51,838 nucleotides of DNA, taken from the NCBI RefSeq assembly GCF_023151265.1, contig NZ_JAKLJH010000001.1, positions 1 through 51,838 of the forward strand, written 5' to 3'. Below, in pieces: positions 17,422 to 30,227 of this stretch. The position numbers were made by a program, and so were the translations under genes. Position 1 is the first letter of the stretch. Each line of letters begins with the position of its first letter. Below the pieces are notes generated by a model. It made no database searches and had not been told where the DNA came from. It saw only the letters and a program-made list of their open reading frames with translations. This stretch comes from Flavobacterium sp. GTDB lineage: Bacteria; Bacteroidota; Bacteroidia; Flavobacteriales; Flavobacteriaceae.

Positions 17422-18111
17422 ATGGCAAAATTGACAAAAAAGCAAAAAGAGGCTGCAGCAAAAATTGAGAAGAACAAACTTTACACTTTAAGAGATGCTT
17501 CTGCATTAATTAAACAAGTTGCTTCTGCAAAATTTGACGAGTCTGTTGATATCGCAGTGAAATTAGGGGTAGATCCTAGAAAAGCGAATCAAATGGTAAG
17601 AGGGGTTGTAACATTACCTCACGGAACTGGTAAAGATGTAAGAGTTTTAGCTCTTGTTACTCCAGATAAAGAAGCGGAAGCTAAAGCTGCTGGTGCAGAC
17701 CACGTAGGTTTAGATGATTATCTTCAAAAAATCAAAGACGGTTGGACAGATATTGATGTAATCATCACTATGCCAGCTGTTATGGGTAAATTAGGTCCAT
17801 TAGGACGTGTTTTAGGACCAAGAGGTTTAATGCCTAACCCTAAAACAGGAACTGTAACTATGGATGTTGCTAAAGCTGTTGCAGAAGTAAAAGCTGGTAA
17901 AATCGATTTCAAAGTTGATAAAACTGGTATCGTTCACGCTGGAATAGGTAGAGTATCTTTTGATGCAGATAAAATCTACGAAAATGCACACGAAATCGTT
18001 CAAACATTAATCAAATTAAAACCAACTGCAGCTAAAGGTACATATATTAAGTCTATTCACTTATCTTGTACAATGAGTCCTGCTATTGCTTTAGATCCTA
18101 AAGCAGTATAA
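17422..18111 (+). CDS. rplA: 50S ribosomal protein uL1
   Basis: [29 protein letters not shown]. Confidence 0.98.
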   Translation: MAKLTKKQKEAAAKIEKNKLYTLRDASALIKQVASAKFDESVDIAVKLGVDPRKANQMVRGVVTLPHGTGKDVRVLALVTPDKEAEAKAAGADHVGLDDYLQKIKDGWTDIDVIITMPAVMGKLGPLGRVLGPRGLMPNPKTGTVTMDVAKAVAEVKAGKIDFKVDKTGIVHAGIGRVSFDADKIYENAHEIVQTLIKLKPTAAKGTYIKSIHLSCTMSPAIALDPKAV

Positions 18112-18133
18112 TTGGTAGTTAAAAATTTTTAGT

Positions 18134-18631
18134 ATGACTAGAGAAGAAAAATCAATCGCTATTGAAGATTTAACTGCACAGTTAGCGGATGTGAATGTTG
18201 TTTATTTAGCAGACATTTCAGGACTAGATGCAGATACTACTTCAAACTTAAGAAGAGCTTGTTTTAAAGCTGGTATTAAATTAGAAGTTGTTAAGAACAC
18301 ATTGTTAGAAAAAGCAATGGAAGCTTCTGATAACGACTTTGGTGATTTATCATCAGTTCTTAAAGGAAATACTTCTATGTTTATTGCTGATACAGCTAAT
18401 GGACCAGCAAAAATCATTAAAGAATTCCGTAAGAAAGGTGAAAAACCAATCTTTAAAGGAGCTTATATTAACCAAGAAATTTACATCGGTGACAACTTAT
18501 TAGACAGCTTAGTAGCTATCAAATCTAAAGAAGAAGTTATCGCAGAAATTATTGGATTATTACAATCTCCTGCTCAAAGAGTTATTGCAGCTCTTCAAAA
18601 TCAACCTAACAAGGAAGAAGGAGCAGAATAA
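18134..18631 (+). CDS. rplJ: 50S ribosomal protein uL10
   Basis: position between rplA and rplL; L10 N-terminal pattern. Confidence 0.96.
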   Translation: MTREEKSIAIEDLTAQLADVNVVYLADISGLDADTTSNLRRACFKAGIKLEVVKNTLLEKAMEASDNDFGDLSSVLKGNTSMFIADTANGPAKIIKEFRKKGEKPIFKGAYINQEIYIGDNLLDSLVAIKSKEEVIAEIIGLLQSPAQRVIAALQNQPNKEEGAE

Positions 18632-18686
18632 TAAGTACGCACAAATAAATTATATTTTTTACAAAACATTTTAAACGATAGAAAAA

Positions 18687-19058
18687 ATGGCAGATTTGAA
18701 ACAATTCGCAGAACAATTAGTTAACTTAACAGTTAAAGAAGTTAACGAATTAGCAACAATATTAAAAGATGAGTATGGTATCGAGCCTGCTGCTGCAGCT
18801 GTAGTAGTTGCTGCAGGTGGAGGAGATGCTGGTGCTGCTGCTGAGCAAACAGAATTTACAGTAGTATTAAAAGACGCTGGTGCTTCTAAATTAGGAGTTG
18901 TTAAAGCTGTTAAAGAATTAACAGGTTTAGGTCTTAAAGAAGCTAAAGATTTAGTTGATGCTGCTCCAACAAATGTTAAAGAAGGAGTTTCTAAAGATGA
19001 GGCTGAAGGTCTTAAGAAAGCTTTAGAAGAAGCAGGAGCTGTAGTTGAGTTAAAATAA
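18687..19058 (+). CDS. rplL: 50S ribosomal protein bL7/L12
   Basis: [39 protein letters not shown]. Confidence 0.98.
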   Translation: MADLKQFAEQLVNLTVKEVNELATILKDEYGIEPAAAAVVVAAGGGDAGAAAEQTEFTVVLKDAGASKLGVVKAVKELTGLGLKEAKDLVDAAPTNVKEGVSKDEAEGLKKALEEAGAVVELK

Positions 19059-19078
19059 TTTATACTCATAAATAAGCT

Positions 19079-19117
19079 AGGTTTAGGTCTTGAGAGTGTT
19101 CTCAAAGACCTAAACCA
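19079..19117 (+). promoter_or_regulatory. long imperfect hairpin in rplL-rpoB intergenic region
   Basis: GGTTTAGGTCTTGAGA-GTGT-TCTCAAAGACCTAAACC; weak T-tract. Confidence 0.7.
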
Positions 19118-19298
19118 TTTTGCGTATATTAAATTATTGTATTTTTTATGCGTTTAAAAGTAAACAATAACGAAGAAAAAAATTAAACTATCTTTCCTGG
19201 TTTATTTTAAAGATGTATTGTTTATTTAAAAGGAAGTATTGTTAAAACAGTGTATTTACACAAAAATTACTTTTTTTAAATCAAAATTTTATCCATTG

Positions 19299-22200
19299 AT
19301 GATTGCTAATCAGACTGAAAGATTAAATTTTGCTTCAACAAAAAACATTCCACAATATCCAGATTTTCTAGATATTCAAGTGAAATCGTTTAAAGATTTT
19401 TTTCAATTAGAAACTAAATCTGACGAAAGAGGCAACGAAGGGCTGTATAATACCTTCATGGAAAATTTTCCAATTACGGATACGAGAAATCAATTCGTAT
19501 TAGAATTCCTAGATTATTTTATTGATCCACCTAGATATACCATCGAAGAGTGTATTGATAGAGGCTTAACGTATAGTGTGCCTCTAAAAGCTAGATTAAA
19601 ATTATATTGTACTGACCCTGAACACGAGGATTTTGAAACAATCGTTCAAGATGTGTATTTAGGAACAATACCATATATGACGCCTAGCGGTACATTCGTA
19701 ATTAATGGTGCTGAGCGTGTAGTTGTATCGCAATTACATAGATCTCCAGGTGTATTCTTTGGTCAGTCTTTCCATGCAAATGGAACTAAATTATATTCTG
19801 CCAGAATTATTCCTTTTAAAGGTTCTTGGATTGAATTCGCTACCGATATCAATAACGTTATGTATGCGTATATCGATAGAAAGAAAAAATTACCTGTAAC
19901 TACTTTATTCAGAGCTATCGGATTTGAAAGAGATAAAGATATCTTAGAAATTTTCGACTTAGCTGAAGAAATTAAAGTATCTAAAACAGGTATCAAGAAA
20001 TATGCAGGAAGAAGACTTGCTGCACGTGTATTAAATACATGGCATGAAGACTTCGTTGATGAAGATACTGGTGAAGTAGTTTCTATTGAGCGTAACGAAA
20101 TTATCTTAGATCGTGATACGATTCTTGATAAAGATAATATCGAAGAAATAATTGAAGCAGACGTAAAAACTATTCTTTTACATAAAGAGGATAACAATGC
20201 GGCTGATTACACAATTATTCACAATACGTTACAAAAAGACCCAACAAACTCTGAAAAAGAGGCTGTTGAACACATTTACAGACAATTACGTAACGCGGAA
20301 CCGCCTGATGAGGAAACGGCTCGTGGTATTATAGATAAATTATTCTTCTCTGACCAACGTTATAACTTAGGTGAAGTAGGTCGTTACAGAATGAACAAAA
20401 AGTTAAACCTTGATATTCCTATGGAAAAACAAGTTTTAACGAAAGAAGATATTATTACAATCGTTAAATATTTGATCGAATTAATCAACTCCAAAGCTGA
20501 GATTGATGATATTGATCACTTATCAAACCGTCGTGTAAGAACAGTTGGTGAGCAATTATCAGCTCAGTTTGGTGTAGGTTTAGCTCGTATGGCTAGAACT
20601 ATCCGTGAGAGAATGAACGTTCGTGATAACGAAGTGTTTACACCTATCGATTTGATTAATGCTAAAACATTATCATCGGTAATTAACTCATTCTTTGGAA
20701 CTAACCAGTTATCTCAGTTCATGGATCAAACGAATCCATTAGCAGAGATTACTCACAAACGTCGTTTATCTGCCCTTGGACCTGGAGGTTTATCTAGAGA
20801 AAGAGCTGGTTTCGAGGTTCGTGACGTTCACTACACGCACTACGGAAGACTTTGTCCAATTGAAACTCCTGAGGGACCAAACATTGGACTTATTTCATCT
20901 TTAGGAGTTTATGCTAAAGTAAATGGAATGGGATTCATCGAAACGCCTTACCGTAAAGTAACGGATGGTGTGGTTGATTTAGAATCGACTCCAGTTTATT
21001 TAAGCGCTGAAGAAGAAGAAGGTAAAATGATTGCACAAGCAAACATTGAAATGGATGCTAAAGGTAAAATTACCGCTACGAATGTTATTGCACGTGAAGA
21101 AGGAGATTTCCCAGTGGTTGCTCCAACTGCCGTTCATTATACAGACGTTGCTCCAAATCAAATTGCTTCGATTTCAGCTTCATTGATTCCTTTCTTAGAG
21201 CATGATGATGCGAACCGTGCGTTGATGGGATCTAACATGATGCGTCAGGCCGTTCCATTATTACGTCCTGAGGCTCCAATCGTAGGTACTGGTTTAGAAA
21301 GACAAGTTGCTTCTGATTCAAGAGTATTAATCAATGCGGAAGGAAACGGAACTGTTGAGTATGTTGATGCCGATATGATCACTATCAAATACGACAGAAC
21401 TGAAGAAGAGCGTATGGTTAGTTTTGATACAGATGAGAAAACATATCAATTAATCAAATATAGAAAAACCAACCAAAGTACTTGTATCAACTTAAAACCT
21501 ATCGTTAGAAAAGGTGACAGAGTTCAATTAGGTCAAGTATTATGTGAAGGTTATGCTACTCAAAACGGAGAATTAGCAATCGGAAGAAACTTAAAAGTGG
21601 CGTTCATGCCATGGAAAGGCTACAACTTCGAGGATGCTATCGTAATTTCTGAAAAAGTAGTACGTGATGATATTTTTACATCATTGCATATTGATGATTA
21701 TACATTAGAAGTTCGTGATACTAAATTAGGTAACGAAGAATTAACTAATGATATTCCTAACGTTTCTGAAGAAGCTACTAAAGATTTAGATGAAAACGGT
21801 ATGATTAGAATTGGTGCTGAGGTTAAACCTGGCGACATTCTAATCGGAAAAATTACACCAAAAGGAGAATCAGATCCTACTCCAGAAGAAAAACTTTTAA
21901 GAGCTATCTTCGGTGATAAAGCAGGTGATGTAAAAGATGCTTCATTAAAAGCATCTCCATCTTTACACGGTGTGGTTTTAGATAAAAAATTATTTGCGAA
22001 AGCAGTAAAAGATAAGAGAAAACGTTCTAAAGATAAAGAAGATGTTGATAAATTAGAAACAGAATTCGAAGTTAAGTACAACGACTTGAAAGACAAATTA
22101 ATTGAAAAATTATTTGTTATCATCGATGGTAAAACTTCTCAAGGTGTAATGAACGATTTAGGTGAAGAAGTATTACCAAAAGGTAAAAAATTCACTAAAA

Positions 22201-23111
22201 AAATGTTACAAGGTGTAGAAGATTTTGCTCACTTAACTAAAGGTCAGTGGACAACAGATGAGCATACTAATGCAATGGTAAACGACTTAATTCACAACTA
22301 CAAAATCAAATTAAACGATTTACAAGGTTGGTTAAGAAGAGAGAAATTTACTATTACAGTTGGAGATGAATTACCTTCTGGAATTTTAAAACTTGCTAAA
22401 GTTTACATCGCTAAGAAACGTAAATTAAAAGTAGGGGATAAAATGGCAGGACGTCACGGTAACAAAGGTATTGTTGCTAAAATCGTTCGTCATGAAGATA
22501 TGCCATTCTTAGAAGACGGAACACCTGTTGATATCGTATTGAATCCACTTGGGGTACCATCTCGTATGAACATTGGACAGATTTATGAAACAGTTCTTGG
22601 TTGGGCTGGACAAAAACTGAACAAGAAATTTGCTACTCCAATTTTTGACGGTGCTACTTTAGATCAAATTAATGAATTTACAGACGAAGCTGGAATTCCA
22701 AGATTCGGTCATACCTACTTGTATGATGGAGGAACTGGAGAGCGTTTCCACCAACGTGCAACTGTGGGTGTAATTTACATGTTGAAATTAGGACACATGG
22801 TAGATGATAAAATGCACGCACGTTCTATTGGTCCATACTCGTTAATTACGCAACAACCATTAGGAGGTAAGGCTCAATTTGGAGGTCAGCGTTTTGGAGA
22901 AATGGAGGTTTGGGCACTTGAAGCATACGGTGCATCAAGTACTTTAAGAGAAATCTTAACTGTTAAATCGGATGACGTAATTGGTAGAGCTAAAACTTAC
23001 GAAGCTATCGTAAAAGGAGAAACTATGCCAGAACCAGGATTACCAGAATCATTCAATGTATTAATGCATGAATTGAAAGGTCTTGGATTAGACATCAGAT
23101 TAGAAGAATAA
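19299..23111 (+). CDS. rpoB: DNA-directed RNA polymerase subunit beta
   Basis: [13 protein letters not shown] start; [42 protein letters not shown]. Confidence 0.99.
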   Translation: MIANQTERLNFASTKNIPQYPDFLDIQVKSFKDFFQLETKSDERGNEGLYNTFMENFPITDTRNQFVLEFLDYFIDPPRYTIEECIDRGLTYSVPLKARLKLYCTDPEHEDFETIVQDVYLGTIPYMTPSGTFVINGAERVVVSQLHRSPGVFFGQSFHANGTKLYSARIIPFKGSWIEFATDINNVMYAYIDRKKKLPVTTLFRAIGFERDKDILEIFDLAEEIKVSKTGIKKYAGRRLAARVLNTWHEDFVDEDTGEVVSIERNEIILDRDTILDKDNIEEIIEADVKTILLHKEDNNAADYTIIHNTLQKDPTNSEKEAVEHIYRQLRNAEPPDEETARGIIDKLFFSDQRYNLGEVGRYRMNKKLNLDIPMEKQVLTKEDIITIVKYLIELINSKAEIDDIDHLSNRRVRTVGEQLSAQFGVGLARMARTIRERMNVRDNEVFTPIDLINAKTLSSVINSFFGTNQLSQFMDQTNPLAEITHKRRLSALGPGGLSRERAGFEVRDVHYTHYGRLCPIETPEGPNIGLISSLGVYAKVNGMGFIETPYRKVTDGVVDLESTPVYLSAEEEEGKMIAQANIEMDAKGKITATNVIAREEGDFPVVAPTAVHYTDVAPNQIASISASLIPFLEHDDANRALMGSNMMRQAVPLLRPEAPIVGTGLERQVASDSRVLINAEGNGTVEYVDADMITIKYDRTEEERMVSFDTDEKTYQLIKYRKTNQSTCINLKPIVRKGDRVQLGQVLCEGYATQNGELAIGRNLKVAFMPWKGYNFEDAIVISEKVVRDDIFTSLHIDDYTLEVRDTKLGNEELTNDIPNVSEEATKDLDENGMIRIGAEVKPGDILIGKITPKGESDPTPEEKLLRAIFGDKAGDVKDASLKASPSLHGVVLDKKLFAKAVKDKRKRSKDKEDVDKLETEFEVKYNDLKDKLIEKLFVIIDGKTSQGVMNDLGEEVLPKGKKFTKKMLQGVEDFAHLTKGQWTTDEHTNAMVNDLIHNYKIKLNDLQGWLRREKFTITVGDELPSGILKLAKVYIAKKRKLKVGDKMAGRHGNKGIVAKIVRHEDMPFLEDGTPVDIVLNPLGVPSRMNIGQIYETVLGWAGQKLNKKFATPIFDGATLDQINEFTDEAGIPRFGHTYLYDGGTGERFHQRATVGVIYMLKLGHMVDDKMHARSIGPYSLITQQPLGGKAQFGGQRFGEMEVWALEAYGASSTLREILTVKSDDVIGRAKTYEAIVKGETMPEPGLPESFNVLMHELKGLGLDIRLEE

Positions 23112-23121
23112 ATAAGAATGC

Positions 23122-23155
23122 AGTATTCAGTTCCGATTTCTCGGAGCTGAATACT
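23122..23155 (+). promoter_or_regulatory. strong hairpin in rpoB-rpoC intergenic region
   Basis: AGTATTCAGTTCCGA-TTTC-TCGGAGCTGAATACT. Confidence 0.75.
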
Positions 23156-23352
23156 TATTTATAATAAGTTTTTAAGGATTTATAACCGTAAACCGTTCCG
23201 ATTTTTTATTTAAACCTTTGGGTTTTTATAATTAGCACTTCAAAATTTTAGGTTTGAAGTTTAGAGAAGTAATTCGAGTCAACAGGAAAGTAGCTTGGCT
23301 ACAACTGTTCTAAATCAATTTTTAATTGCAAAGTAAATCAATAGTAAAAACT

Positions 23353-26300
23353 ATGATGAATAATAGAAATAATAAAGATAAAAACCAAATCAAAAGGTTT
23401 AACAAAATCACGATAGGATTAGCTTCTCCAGAATCTATTTTAGGAGAATCTAGAGGTGAGGTTTTAAAACCAGAGACTATCAACTATCGTACACACAAAC
23501 CAGAAAGAGATGGTCTTTTCTGTGAGCGTATTTTCGGACCTGTTAAAGATTACGAATGTGCTTGTGGAAAATATAAAAGAATTCGCTACAAAGGAATCGT
23601 TTGTGACCGATGTGGTGTTGAAGTAACAGAGAAAAAAGTACGTAGAGATAGAGTAGGACACATCAACCTTGTTGTGCCAATCGCTCACATCTGGTACTTC
23701 CGTTCGTTACCAAACAAAATTGGTTATATTTTAGGTTTACCATCTAAGAAATTAGATATGATTATTTACTACGAAAGATACGTAGTAATTCAAGCAGGTA
23801 TTGCTAAAAATGCTGATGGCGAATCATTACAAAGATTAGATTTCCTTACGGAAGAAGAGTATTTAAATATTTTAGATACACTTCCAATGGAAAATCAATA
23901 TTTAGATGATAACGATCCAAATAAATTCATCGCTAAAATGGGTGCTGAATGTATTATGGATTTATTAGCACGTACAGACTTAGATGAACTTTCTTATAGT
24001 TTACGTCACGCAGCTAATAACGAAACATCTAAACAACGTAAAACAGAAGCATTAAAACGTTTAAATGTTGTAGAATCATTCCGTGAGTCTAACTTAAACA
24101 GAGAAAACCGTCCTGAATGGATGATTTTAAAAGTAATTCCAGTTATTCCACCAGAATTACGTCCGTTAGTACCACTTGATGGAGGTCGTTTTGCAACTTC
24201 AGATTTAAATGATTTATACAGAAGAGTTATCATCCGTAACAACCGTTTAAAAAGATTAATGGAGATTAAAGCTCCAGAAGTTATCTTAAGAAACGAAAAA
24301 CGTATGTTACAAGAATCGGTAGATTCATTATTTGATAATACACGTAAAGCTTCTGCTGTTAAAACAGAATCAAACAGACCATTAAAATCTTTATCAGATT
24401 CATTAAAAGGTAAACAAGGTCGTTTCCGTCAAAACTTATTAGGAAAACGTGTGGATTATTCTGCTCGTTCAGTAATTGTCGTTGGACCAGAAATGAAATT
24501 GTTCGAATGTGGTCTTCCAAAAGATATGGCTGCTGAACTATACAAACCATTCGTTATTCGTAAGTTAATCGAGAGAGGAATCGTTAAAACAGTTAAGTCG
24601 GCTAAGAAAATTATCGACAAAAAAGAGCCTGTAGTATGGGATATTTTAGAGAATGTAATTAAAGGACATCCTGTATTATTAAACCGTGCTCCTACGCTTC
24701 ACCGTTTAGGTATTCAAGCATTCCAACCTAAGTTAATTGAAGGAAAAGCAATCCAGTTACACCCATTAGTATGTACGGCATTCAACGCCGATTTCGATGG
24801 TGACCAGATGGCGGTTCACTTACCATTAGGACCAGAAGCTATTTTAGAGGCACAATTATTAATGTTGGCTTCTCACAATATCTTGAATCCAGCTAACGGT
24901 GCTCCAATTACTGTACCTTCTCAAGACATGGTACTTGGTCTTTATTATATGACCAAAGAGCGTTTGTCTACTCCAGAAATGAAAATTTTAGGAGAAGGAT
25001 TAACTTTCTATTCTGCTGAAGAGGTAAATATTGCTTTAAACGAAGGAAGATTAGAGTTAAATGCTAGAGTGAAAATTAGAGCAAAAGACTTTAATGAAGA
25101 AGGTGAATTAGTAACAAAAATTATTCAAACTACAGCAGGTAGAGTATTATTTAATGAAGTAGTACCTGAAGCTGCAGGATATATTAATGAGGTATTAACT
25201 AAGAAATCATTACGTGATATTATTGGTAAAATCTTAGCGGTGACTGACGTTCCTACAACAGCAGCTTTCTTGGATAACATGAAAGATATGGGTTATAAGT
25301 TCGCATTCCGTGGAGGATTATCTTTCTCATTAGGTGATATTAGAATTCCAGAACAAAAAACGCAGTTAATCGCTGATGCTCGTGAGCAAGTTGATGGAAT
25401 TTCGATGAACTATAGTATGGGTCTTATTACCAATAACGAACGTTACAACCAAGTTATTGATATCTGGACTTCTGCTAATGCGCAATTAACAGAGTTAGCA
25501 ATGAAAAATATCCGTGAAGACCAACAAGGTTTCAACTCGGTATATATGATGCTTGATTCTGGAGCGAGGGGTTCTAAAGAACAGATTCGTCAGTTAACTG
25601 GTATGCGTGGTTTGATGGCTAAGCCTAAAAAATCAACTGCTGGTGGTGGTGAAATTATTGAAAACCCAATTCTTTCTAACTTTAAGGAAGGTCTTTCGAT
25701 TCTTGAGTACTTTATTTCTACTCACGGTGCGCGTAAAGGTCTTGCGGATACCGCTCTTAAAACTGCCGATGCAGGTTACTTAACTCGTAGATTACATGAT
25801 GTATCTCAAGATGTTATTGTAAACTCTGTAGACTGTGGTACTTTAAGAGGAATTGAAGTTTCTGCTTTAAAGAAAAACGAAGAAATCGTTGAAACTTTAG
25901 GAGAAAGAATCTTAGGACGTGTAGCTTTACAAAATGTAGTTAATCCTCTTGATAATGAAATATTAATTCATGCTGGAGAACAAATTACAGAAGCTGTCGT
26001 TAAGAAAATTGAAGCGTCTCCAATCGAAAGAGTAGAAGTACGTTCTCCATTAACATGTGAGGCTACAAAAGGTATTTGTGCTAAATGTTACGGAAGAAAC
26101 TTAGCTACAGGAAAAATGACTCAGAAAGGTGAAGCAGTTGGAGTTATTGCAGCGCAATCAATTGGTGAGCCAGGTACACAGTTAACACTTCGTACGTTCC
26201 ACGTTGGAGGGGTTGCTGGAGGTATCTCTGAAGAGTCTAGTATTGTAACTCGTTTTGCTGGTAAATTAGAAATCGAAGATTTAAAAACTGTTAAAGGAGA

Positions 26301-27660
26301 AGATGCTGATGGAAATACAGTTGATATCGTAATTTCTCGTTCTACAGAGCTTAAATTAGTTGATGCTAAAACTGGAATTTTATTAAATACACACTATATT
26401 CCTTACGGTTCAAGTATTTTTGTTAAAGACGGAGACGTTGTTGAAAAAGGTACTACAATTTGTAAATGGGATCCATATAATGGAGTTATTGTTTCAGAAT
26501 TTACAGGAAAAATTGCTTACGAAGATTTAGAACAAGGACAATCGTTCTTAGTTGAAATCGATGAGCAAACAGGTTTCCAAGAAAAAGTAATTTCTGAAGG
26601 TAGAAATAAAAAATTAGTTCCTACTTTATTAATTTATGGTAAAGATGGAGATTTAATTCGTTCTTATAACTTACCAGTAGGGGCTCACCTTATGGTAGAT
26701 GATGGAGAAAAAATTAAAGCGGGTAAGATTTTAGTTAAAATTCCTCGTCGTTCTTCAAAAGCGGGAGATATTACAGGAGGTTTACCAAGAATTACCGAGT
26801 TGTTAGAGGCTCGTAATCCTTCAAACCCTGCAGTAGTTTCTGAAATTGATGGAGTTGTAACTTTCGGAAAAATTAAGAGAGGTAATCGCGAAATCGCTAT
26901 CGAGTCTAAATTTGGTGAAGTGAAGAAATACTTAGTAAAACTTTCTAACCAAATCTTAGTTCAAGAAAACGATTACGTTAAAGCGGGAACTCCACTTTCT
27001 GACGGAGCAATTACACCAGAAGATATCTTAAGAATTCAAGGACCATCTGCTGTTCAACAGTATTTAGTAAATGAAATTCAAGAGGTTTATCGTTTACAAG
27101 GGGTAAAAATCAATGACAAACACTTTGAGGTGGTTATTCGTCAGATGATGCGTAAAGTAAGAATTGTTGATCCAGGAGATACTTTATTCTTAGAAGATCA
27201 ATTAGCTCATACAAGCGATTTCCTTGTTGAAAACGACAAATTATACGGAATGAAAGTAGTAGAGGATGCAGGTGACTCTGAGAATTTAAAACCAGGTCAA
27301 ATCATTTCTCCACGTCAGTTAAGAGACGAAAATTCGTTATTAAAACGTAATGATAAAAACTTAGTAGTAGCTCGTGATGTTATTACAGCAACTGCAACTC
27401 CAGTACTTCAAGGTATTACGAGAGCATCGTTACAAACGAAATCATTCATTTCTGCTGCATCGTTCCAGGAAACAACTAAAGTATTAAACGAAGCTGCAGT
27501 AGCAGGTAAAGTAGATACTTTAGAAGGATTAAAAGAAAATGTTATTGTAGGTCACAGAATCCCAGCTGGTACAGGTATGAGAGACTACGACAATACAATA
27601 GTAGGTTCTAAAGAAGAATACAATGAGTTAATGGCTGCTAAAGAAGAGTTTAACTACTAA
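23353..27660 (+). CDS. rpoC: DNA-directed RNA polymerase subunit beta'
   Basis: [12 protein letters not shown] motif; start at MMNNRN rather than 23326. Confidence 0.99.
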   Translation: MMNNRNNKDKNQIKRFNKITIGLASPESILGESRGEVLKPETINYRTHKPERDGLFCERIFGPVKDYECACGKYKRIRYKGIVCDRCGVEVTEKKVRRDRVGHINLVVPIAHIWYFRSLPNKIGYILGLPSKKLDMIIYYERYVVIQAGIAKNADGESLQRLDFLTEEEYLNILDTLPMENQYLDDNDPNKFIAKMGAECIMDLLARTDLDELSYSLRHAANNETSKQRKTEALKRLNVVESFRESNLNRENRPEWMILKVIPVIPPELRPLVPLDGGRFATSDLNDLYRRVIIRNNRLKRLMEIKAPEVILRNEKRMLQESVDSLFDNTRKASAVKTESNRPLKSLSDSLKGKQGRFRQNLLGKRVDYSARSVIVVGPEMKLFECGLPKDMAAELYKPFVIRKLIERGIVKTVKSAKKIIDKKEPVVWDILENVIKGHPVLLNRAPTLHRLGIQAFQPKLIEGKAIQLHPLVCTAFNADFDGDQMAVHLPLGPEAILEAQLLMLASHNILNPANGAPITVPSQDMVLGLYYMTKERLSTPEMKILGEGLTFYSAEEVNIALNEGRLELNARVKIRAKDFNEEGELVTKIIQTTAGRVLFNEVVPEAAGYINEVLTKKSLRDIIGKILAVTDVPTTAAFLDNMKDMGYKFAFRGGLSFSLGDIRIPEQKTQLIADAREQVDGISMNYSMGLITNNERYNQVIDIWTSANAQLTELAMKNIREDQQGFNSVYMMLDSGARGSKEQIRQLTGMRGLMAKPKKSTAGGGEIIENPILSNFKEGLSILEYFISTHGARKGLADTALKTADAGYLTRRLHDVSQDVIVNSVDCGTLRGIEVSALKKNEEIVETLGERILGRVALQNVVNPLDNEILIHAGEQITEAVVKKIEASPIERVEVRSPLTCEATKGICAKCYGRNLATGKMTQKGEAVGVIAAQSIGEPGTQLTLRTFHVGGVAGGISEESSIVTRFAGKLEIEDLKTVKGEDADGNTVDIVISRSTELKLVDAKTGILLNTHYIPYGSSIFVKDGDVVEKGTTICKWDPYNGVIVSEFTGKIAYEDLEQGQSFLVEIDEQTGFQEKVISEGRNKKLVPTLLIYGKDGDLIRSYNLPVGAHLMVDDGEKIKAGKILVKIPRRSSKAGDITGGLPRITELLEARNPSNPAVVSEIDGVVTFGKIKRGNREIAIESKFGEVKKYLVKLSNQILVQENDYVKAGTPLSDGAITPEDILRIQGPSAVQQYLVNEIQEVYRLQGVKINDKHFEVVIRQMMRKVRIVDPGDTLFLEDQLAHTSDFLVENDKLYGMKVVEDAGDSENLKPGQIISPRQLRDENSLLKRNDKNLVVARDVITATATPVLQGITRASLQTKSFISAASFQETTKVLNEAAVAGKVDTLEGLKENVIVGHRIPAGTGMRDYDNTIVGSKEEYNELMAAKEEFNY

Positions 27661-27682
27661 TTAGCTTCATTATTCCAATACA

Positions 27683-27717
27683 AAGCCTAACAGATTTTCT
27701 GTTAGGCTTTTTTTTTA
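27683..27717 (+). terminator. Rho-independent terminator after rpoC
   Basis: AAGCCTAACAG-ATTTT-CTGTTAGGCTT followed by T-run. Confidence 0.92.
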
Positions 27718-27837
27718 CCCAAATAATACTTATTCTTGTAAAAGATTTTCAAATAGTACTTAAATGAACTAATAACATAATATAGGTCAAATACATTTAA
27801 AAACTTCTATGACTTATATGTTTAAAAAATAAAAAAA

Positions 27838-28146
27838 ATGGAAAATAACAATCAACAAGGACAAATCAACATCGAGTTAGACGAGCAAACGGCTGAAGGA
27901 ATCTATTCCAACTTAGCAATTATCAATCATTCTAATTCTGAGTTTGTGGTAGATTTTGTAACGATTATGCCTGGAGTACCAAAAGCGAAAGTAAAATCTA
28001 GAATTATTTTAACGCCTCAACACGCAAAACGTTTATTAAAAGCATTAGGAGAAAATATTCACCGTTTTGAAAGTGCTCACGGAAAAATTGAAGAAAGCGA
28101 ACAACCACCAATTCCTTTAAATTTTGGTCCAACAGGACAAGCTTAA
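27838..28146 (+). CDS. DUF3467 domain-containing protein
   Basis: INIELDEQTAEGIYSNLAIINHSNSEFVVDFVTIMPGVPKAKVKSRIILTPQHAKRLL. Confidence 0.85.
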   Translation: MENNNQQGQINIELDEQTAEGIYSNLAIINHSNSEFVVDFVTIMPGVPKAKVKSRIILTPQHAKRLLKALGENIHRFESAHGKIEESEQPPIPLNFGPTGQA

Positions 28147-28152
28147 TAACCA

Positions 28153-28181
28153 AAAGTCTCGTATATTGCGAGACTTTTTTA
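28153..28181 (+). terminator. Rho-independent terminator
   Basis: AAAGTCTCG-TATATTG-CGAGACTTT followed by T-run. Confidence 0.85.
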
Positions 28182-28192
28182 GTTAATTACCT

Positions 28193-28690
28193 ATGAATTT
28201 GATAAAAACAAATACCGAACATATTCCTATTATCATCGACTTAACCAAGAAAATTTGGCCTGTAGCCTATGGAGAAATCTTATCCAAAGCACAATTAGAT
28301 TACATGATTGACAAGTTCTACGATGAAACTGCTTTGAGCCAATTAATGCAAAAAGGACACGTTTTTTATTTAGCACAAGATGATAAGGATAAGTACGTAG
28401 GTTTTCTTTCCTATGAAATTAACTCTGAACCTAACAAAACCAAAATTCACAAAATCTACGTGTTGCCCGAAACACAAGGAACAGGTTTAGGAAGACAATT
28501 CTTTGAATTTGTAAAAGAAAAAGCAATCGAAAATAACCAATATATTATTTTCTTAAACGTAAACAAATACAACAATGCCATACATTTTTACAATAAACTA
28601 GGCTTCTCAAAAGTAAAAGATGAAATAATTGATATTGGAAATGGTTATGTAATGGATGACTATGTGATGGAGGTTAATATTATGCAATAA
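28193..28690 (+). CDS. GNAT family N-acetyltransferase
   Basis: KIYVLPETQGTGLGRQFFEFV acetyl-CoA motif A. Confidence 0.88.
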   Translation: MNLIKTNTEHIPIIIDLTKKIWPVAYGEILSKAQLDYMIDKFYDETALSQLMQKGHVFYLAQDDKDKYVGFLSYEINSEPNKTKIHKIYVLPETQGTGLGRQFFEFVKEKAIENNQYIIFLNVNKYNNAIHFYNKLGFSKVKDEIIDIGNGYVMDDYVMEVNIMQ

Positions 28691-28746
28691 CAAATAAGAA
28701 TTATCGTTATACTAAAGTGAAAAATTGTATAATTAATCTTATAAAA

Positions 28747-30210
28747 ATGAAATATCTTTTATTAGCGTTCTTTTTTCTTCAAATTTCTTATTCTCAAAAT
28801 GTTTCAATTCAGTTAAAATTTCAAAATGCTTCTGATTCTATTCCTATAGTTGTTAGTAAATCAATAAATGAAAATGCGGCTTATTTTTTATATCATTCAG
28901 ACACAATTTATACAAAAAATAACAAAGCTGAATTAAAATTTGATGCTAGCAATCCTGGTTATCTTTACTTTGTGTTTTCTAAAGTTAATCCGGGAATAAA
29001 TATATTGTATGAACCAAATGAAACGATTGTTTTAAATGTTTCTAAAAATCAAGATAATAAATATCAGATTCATTATGAAGGTAGAAATAGCTCTATTTTA
29101 TTAGCAATAAATATAGATTCGATTTATAAATACCAAAAATTTTCACAAAAATTAAAACCGGTGATTTTTAATGCAAATAAAGGAACTGATATTTTGAATT
29201 TTATAAAGAATGAGCATAAATTAGAATCTGAAAGATTGAAAACTTTTTTTGAAAAAGGGGAAATCTCTAAAGATATTTATGAAATTTCAAAACTCTATCT
29301 CGAAACAACACTAGCTAATAATTCAAAAAGCATTATTGAAGATGTTTTTAGAATAGAAGAGGAGTTCACAAAGACAAAATTACCTAAAAGTGAGTTTTTA
29401 GATTTATTAAACAGTTTAATGACGGAATTTAATCCGTTTGATGATAAATTTAAAAATTTTACAACATTTGCTTTTTTTGATAATGTTCAATCATTTACAA
29501 GATTTATGAACGAAAGCGGTTTTGAGGAAAAACGTTATGATATGGGATTATGGAAGAATAAAAATGTTAGAGATTACTATAATTTTATTCCATTGCCTTT
29601 GCAAGAAAAATTATTTGTTCATTTATTTAGTAACGATAGATTAGATGAAAATGATTTTAAACAATTTAAAAAAGTATTTCCAAATAGTAGATACACAGCT
29701 TATTTAGAAGAATATTTGAGAAATAAAAAAGTTTCAGATTACAAACCTTATGCTTTTGGTTATTTTCTAAACGGAAAATTTGAATATAATAAACAAGTAA
29801 ATAGTGTTGATATAACTTCTATTATAAAAGATAATTTTAGCGGGAAAGCCGTTTTTGTTGATTTATGGGCTTCATATTGCGCACCTTGTTTTCAAGAGTT
29901 TTCTCATTCTCAAAAGCTATTTGCCTTTTTGAAAACAAATAATATCGAAATGTTATATTTAGCAATAGATAAAGACAAGGAAATTACCAAATGGCTTCCA
30001 AATATTAAAAATAATCATCTAGAAGGGAATCATATTTTTACGTCAGATAAAATTCAAGAATCTCTTCAGAAACTTTTAAACGAACCCAACGGTGTTTTTA
30101 TTCCGAGATATTTATTGTTTAATGAAAAAGGAGAGTTGGTTCTTCCATCCACAAAAAAACCTTCTGAAAGTCAAGTTTTGTATGATGAAATTTTAAATGC
30201 TTTGAAATAG
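28747..30210 (+). CDS. secreted TlpA-type thioredoxin-fold protein
   Basis: signal peptide MKYLLLAFFFLQISYSQ; VFVDLWASYCAPCFQEF CxxC motif. Confidence 0.85.
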   Translation: MKYLLLAFFFLQISYSQNVSIQLKFQNASDSIPIVVSKSINENAAYFLYHSDTIYTKNNKAELKFDASNPGYLYFVFSKVNPGINILYEPNETIVLNVSKNQDNKYQIHYEGRNSSILLAINIDSIYKYQKFSQKLKPVIFNANKGTDILNFIKNEHKLESERLKTFFEKGEISKDIYEISKLYLETTLANNSKSIIEDVFRIEEEFTKTKLPKSEFLDLLNSLMTEFNPFDDKFKNFTTFAFFDNVQSFTRFMNESGFEEKRYDMGLWKNKNVRDYYNFIPLPLQEKLFVHLFSNDRLDENDFKQFKKVFPNSRYTAYLEEYLRNKKVSDYKPYAFGYFLNGKFEYNKQVNSVDITSIIKDNFSGKAVFVDLWASYCAPCFQEFSHSQKLFAFLKTNNIEMLYLAIDKDKEITKWLPNIKNNHLEGNHIFTSDKIQESLQKLLNEPNGVFIPRYLLFNEKGELVLPSTKKPSESQVLYDEILNALK

Positions 30211-30227
30211 TACATTCTGATATTGCA

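Noticed and set aside
18671-19105. 144-aa minus-strand ORF over rplL
   Set aside because: Antisense of a highly biased ribosomal protein gene; no family features.
19763-20197. 144-aa and similar minus-strand ORFs within rpoB/rpoC
   Set aside because: Low-complexity antisense translations without start context or homology signals.
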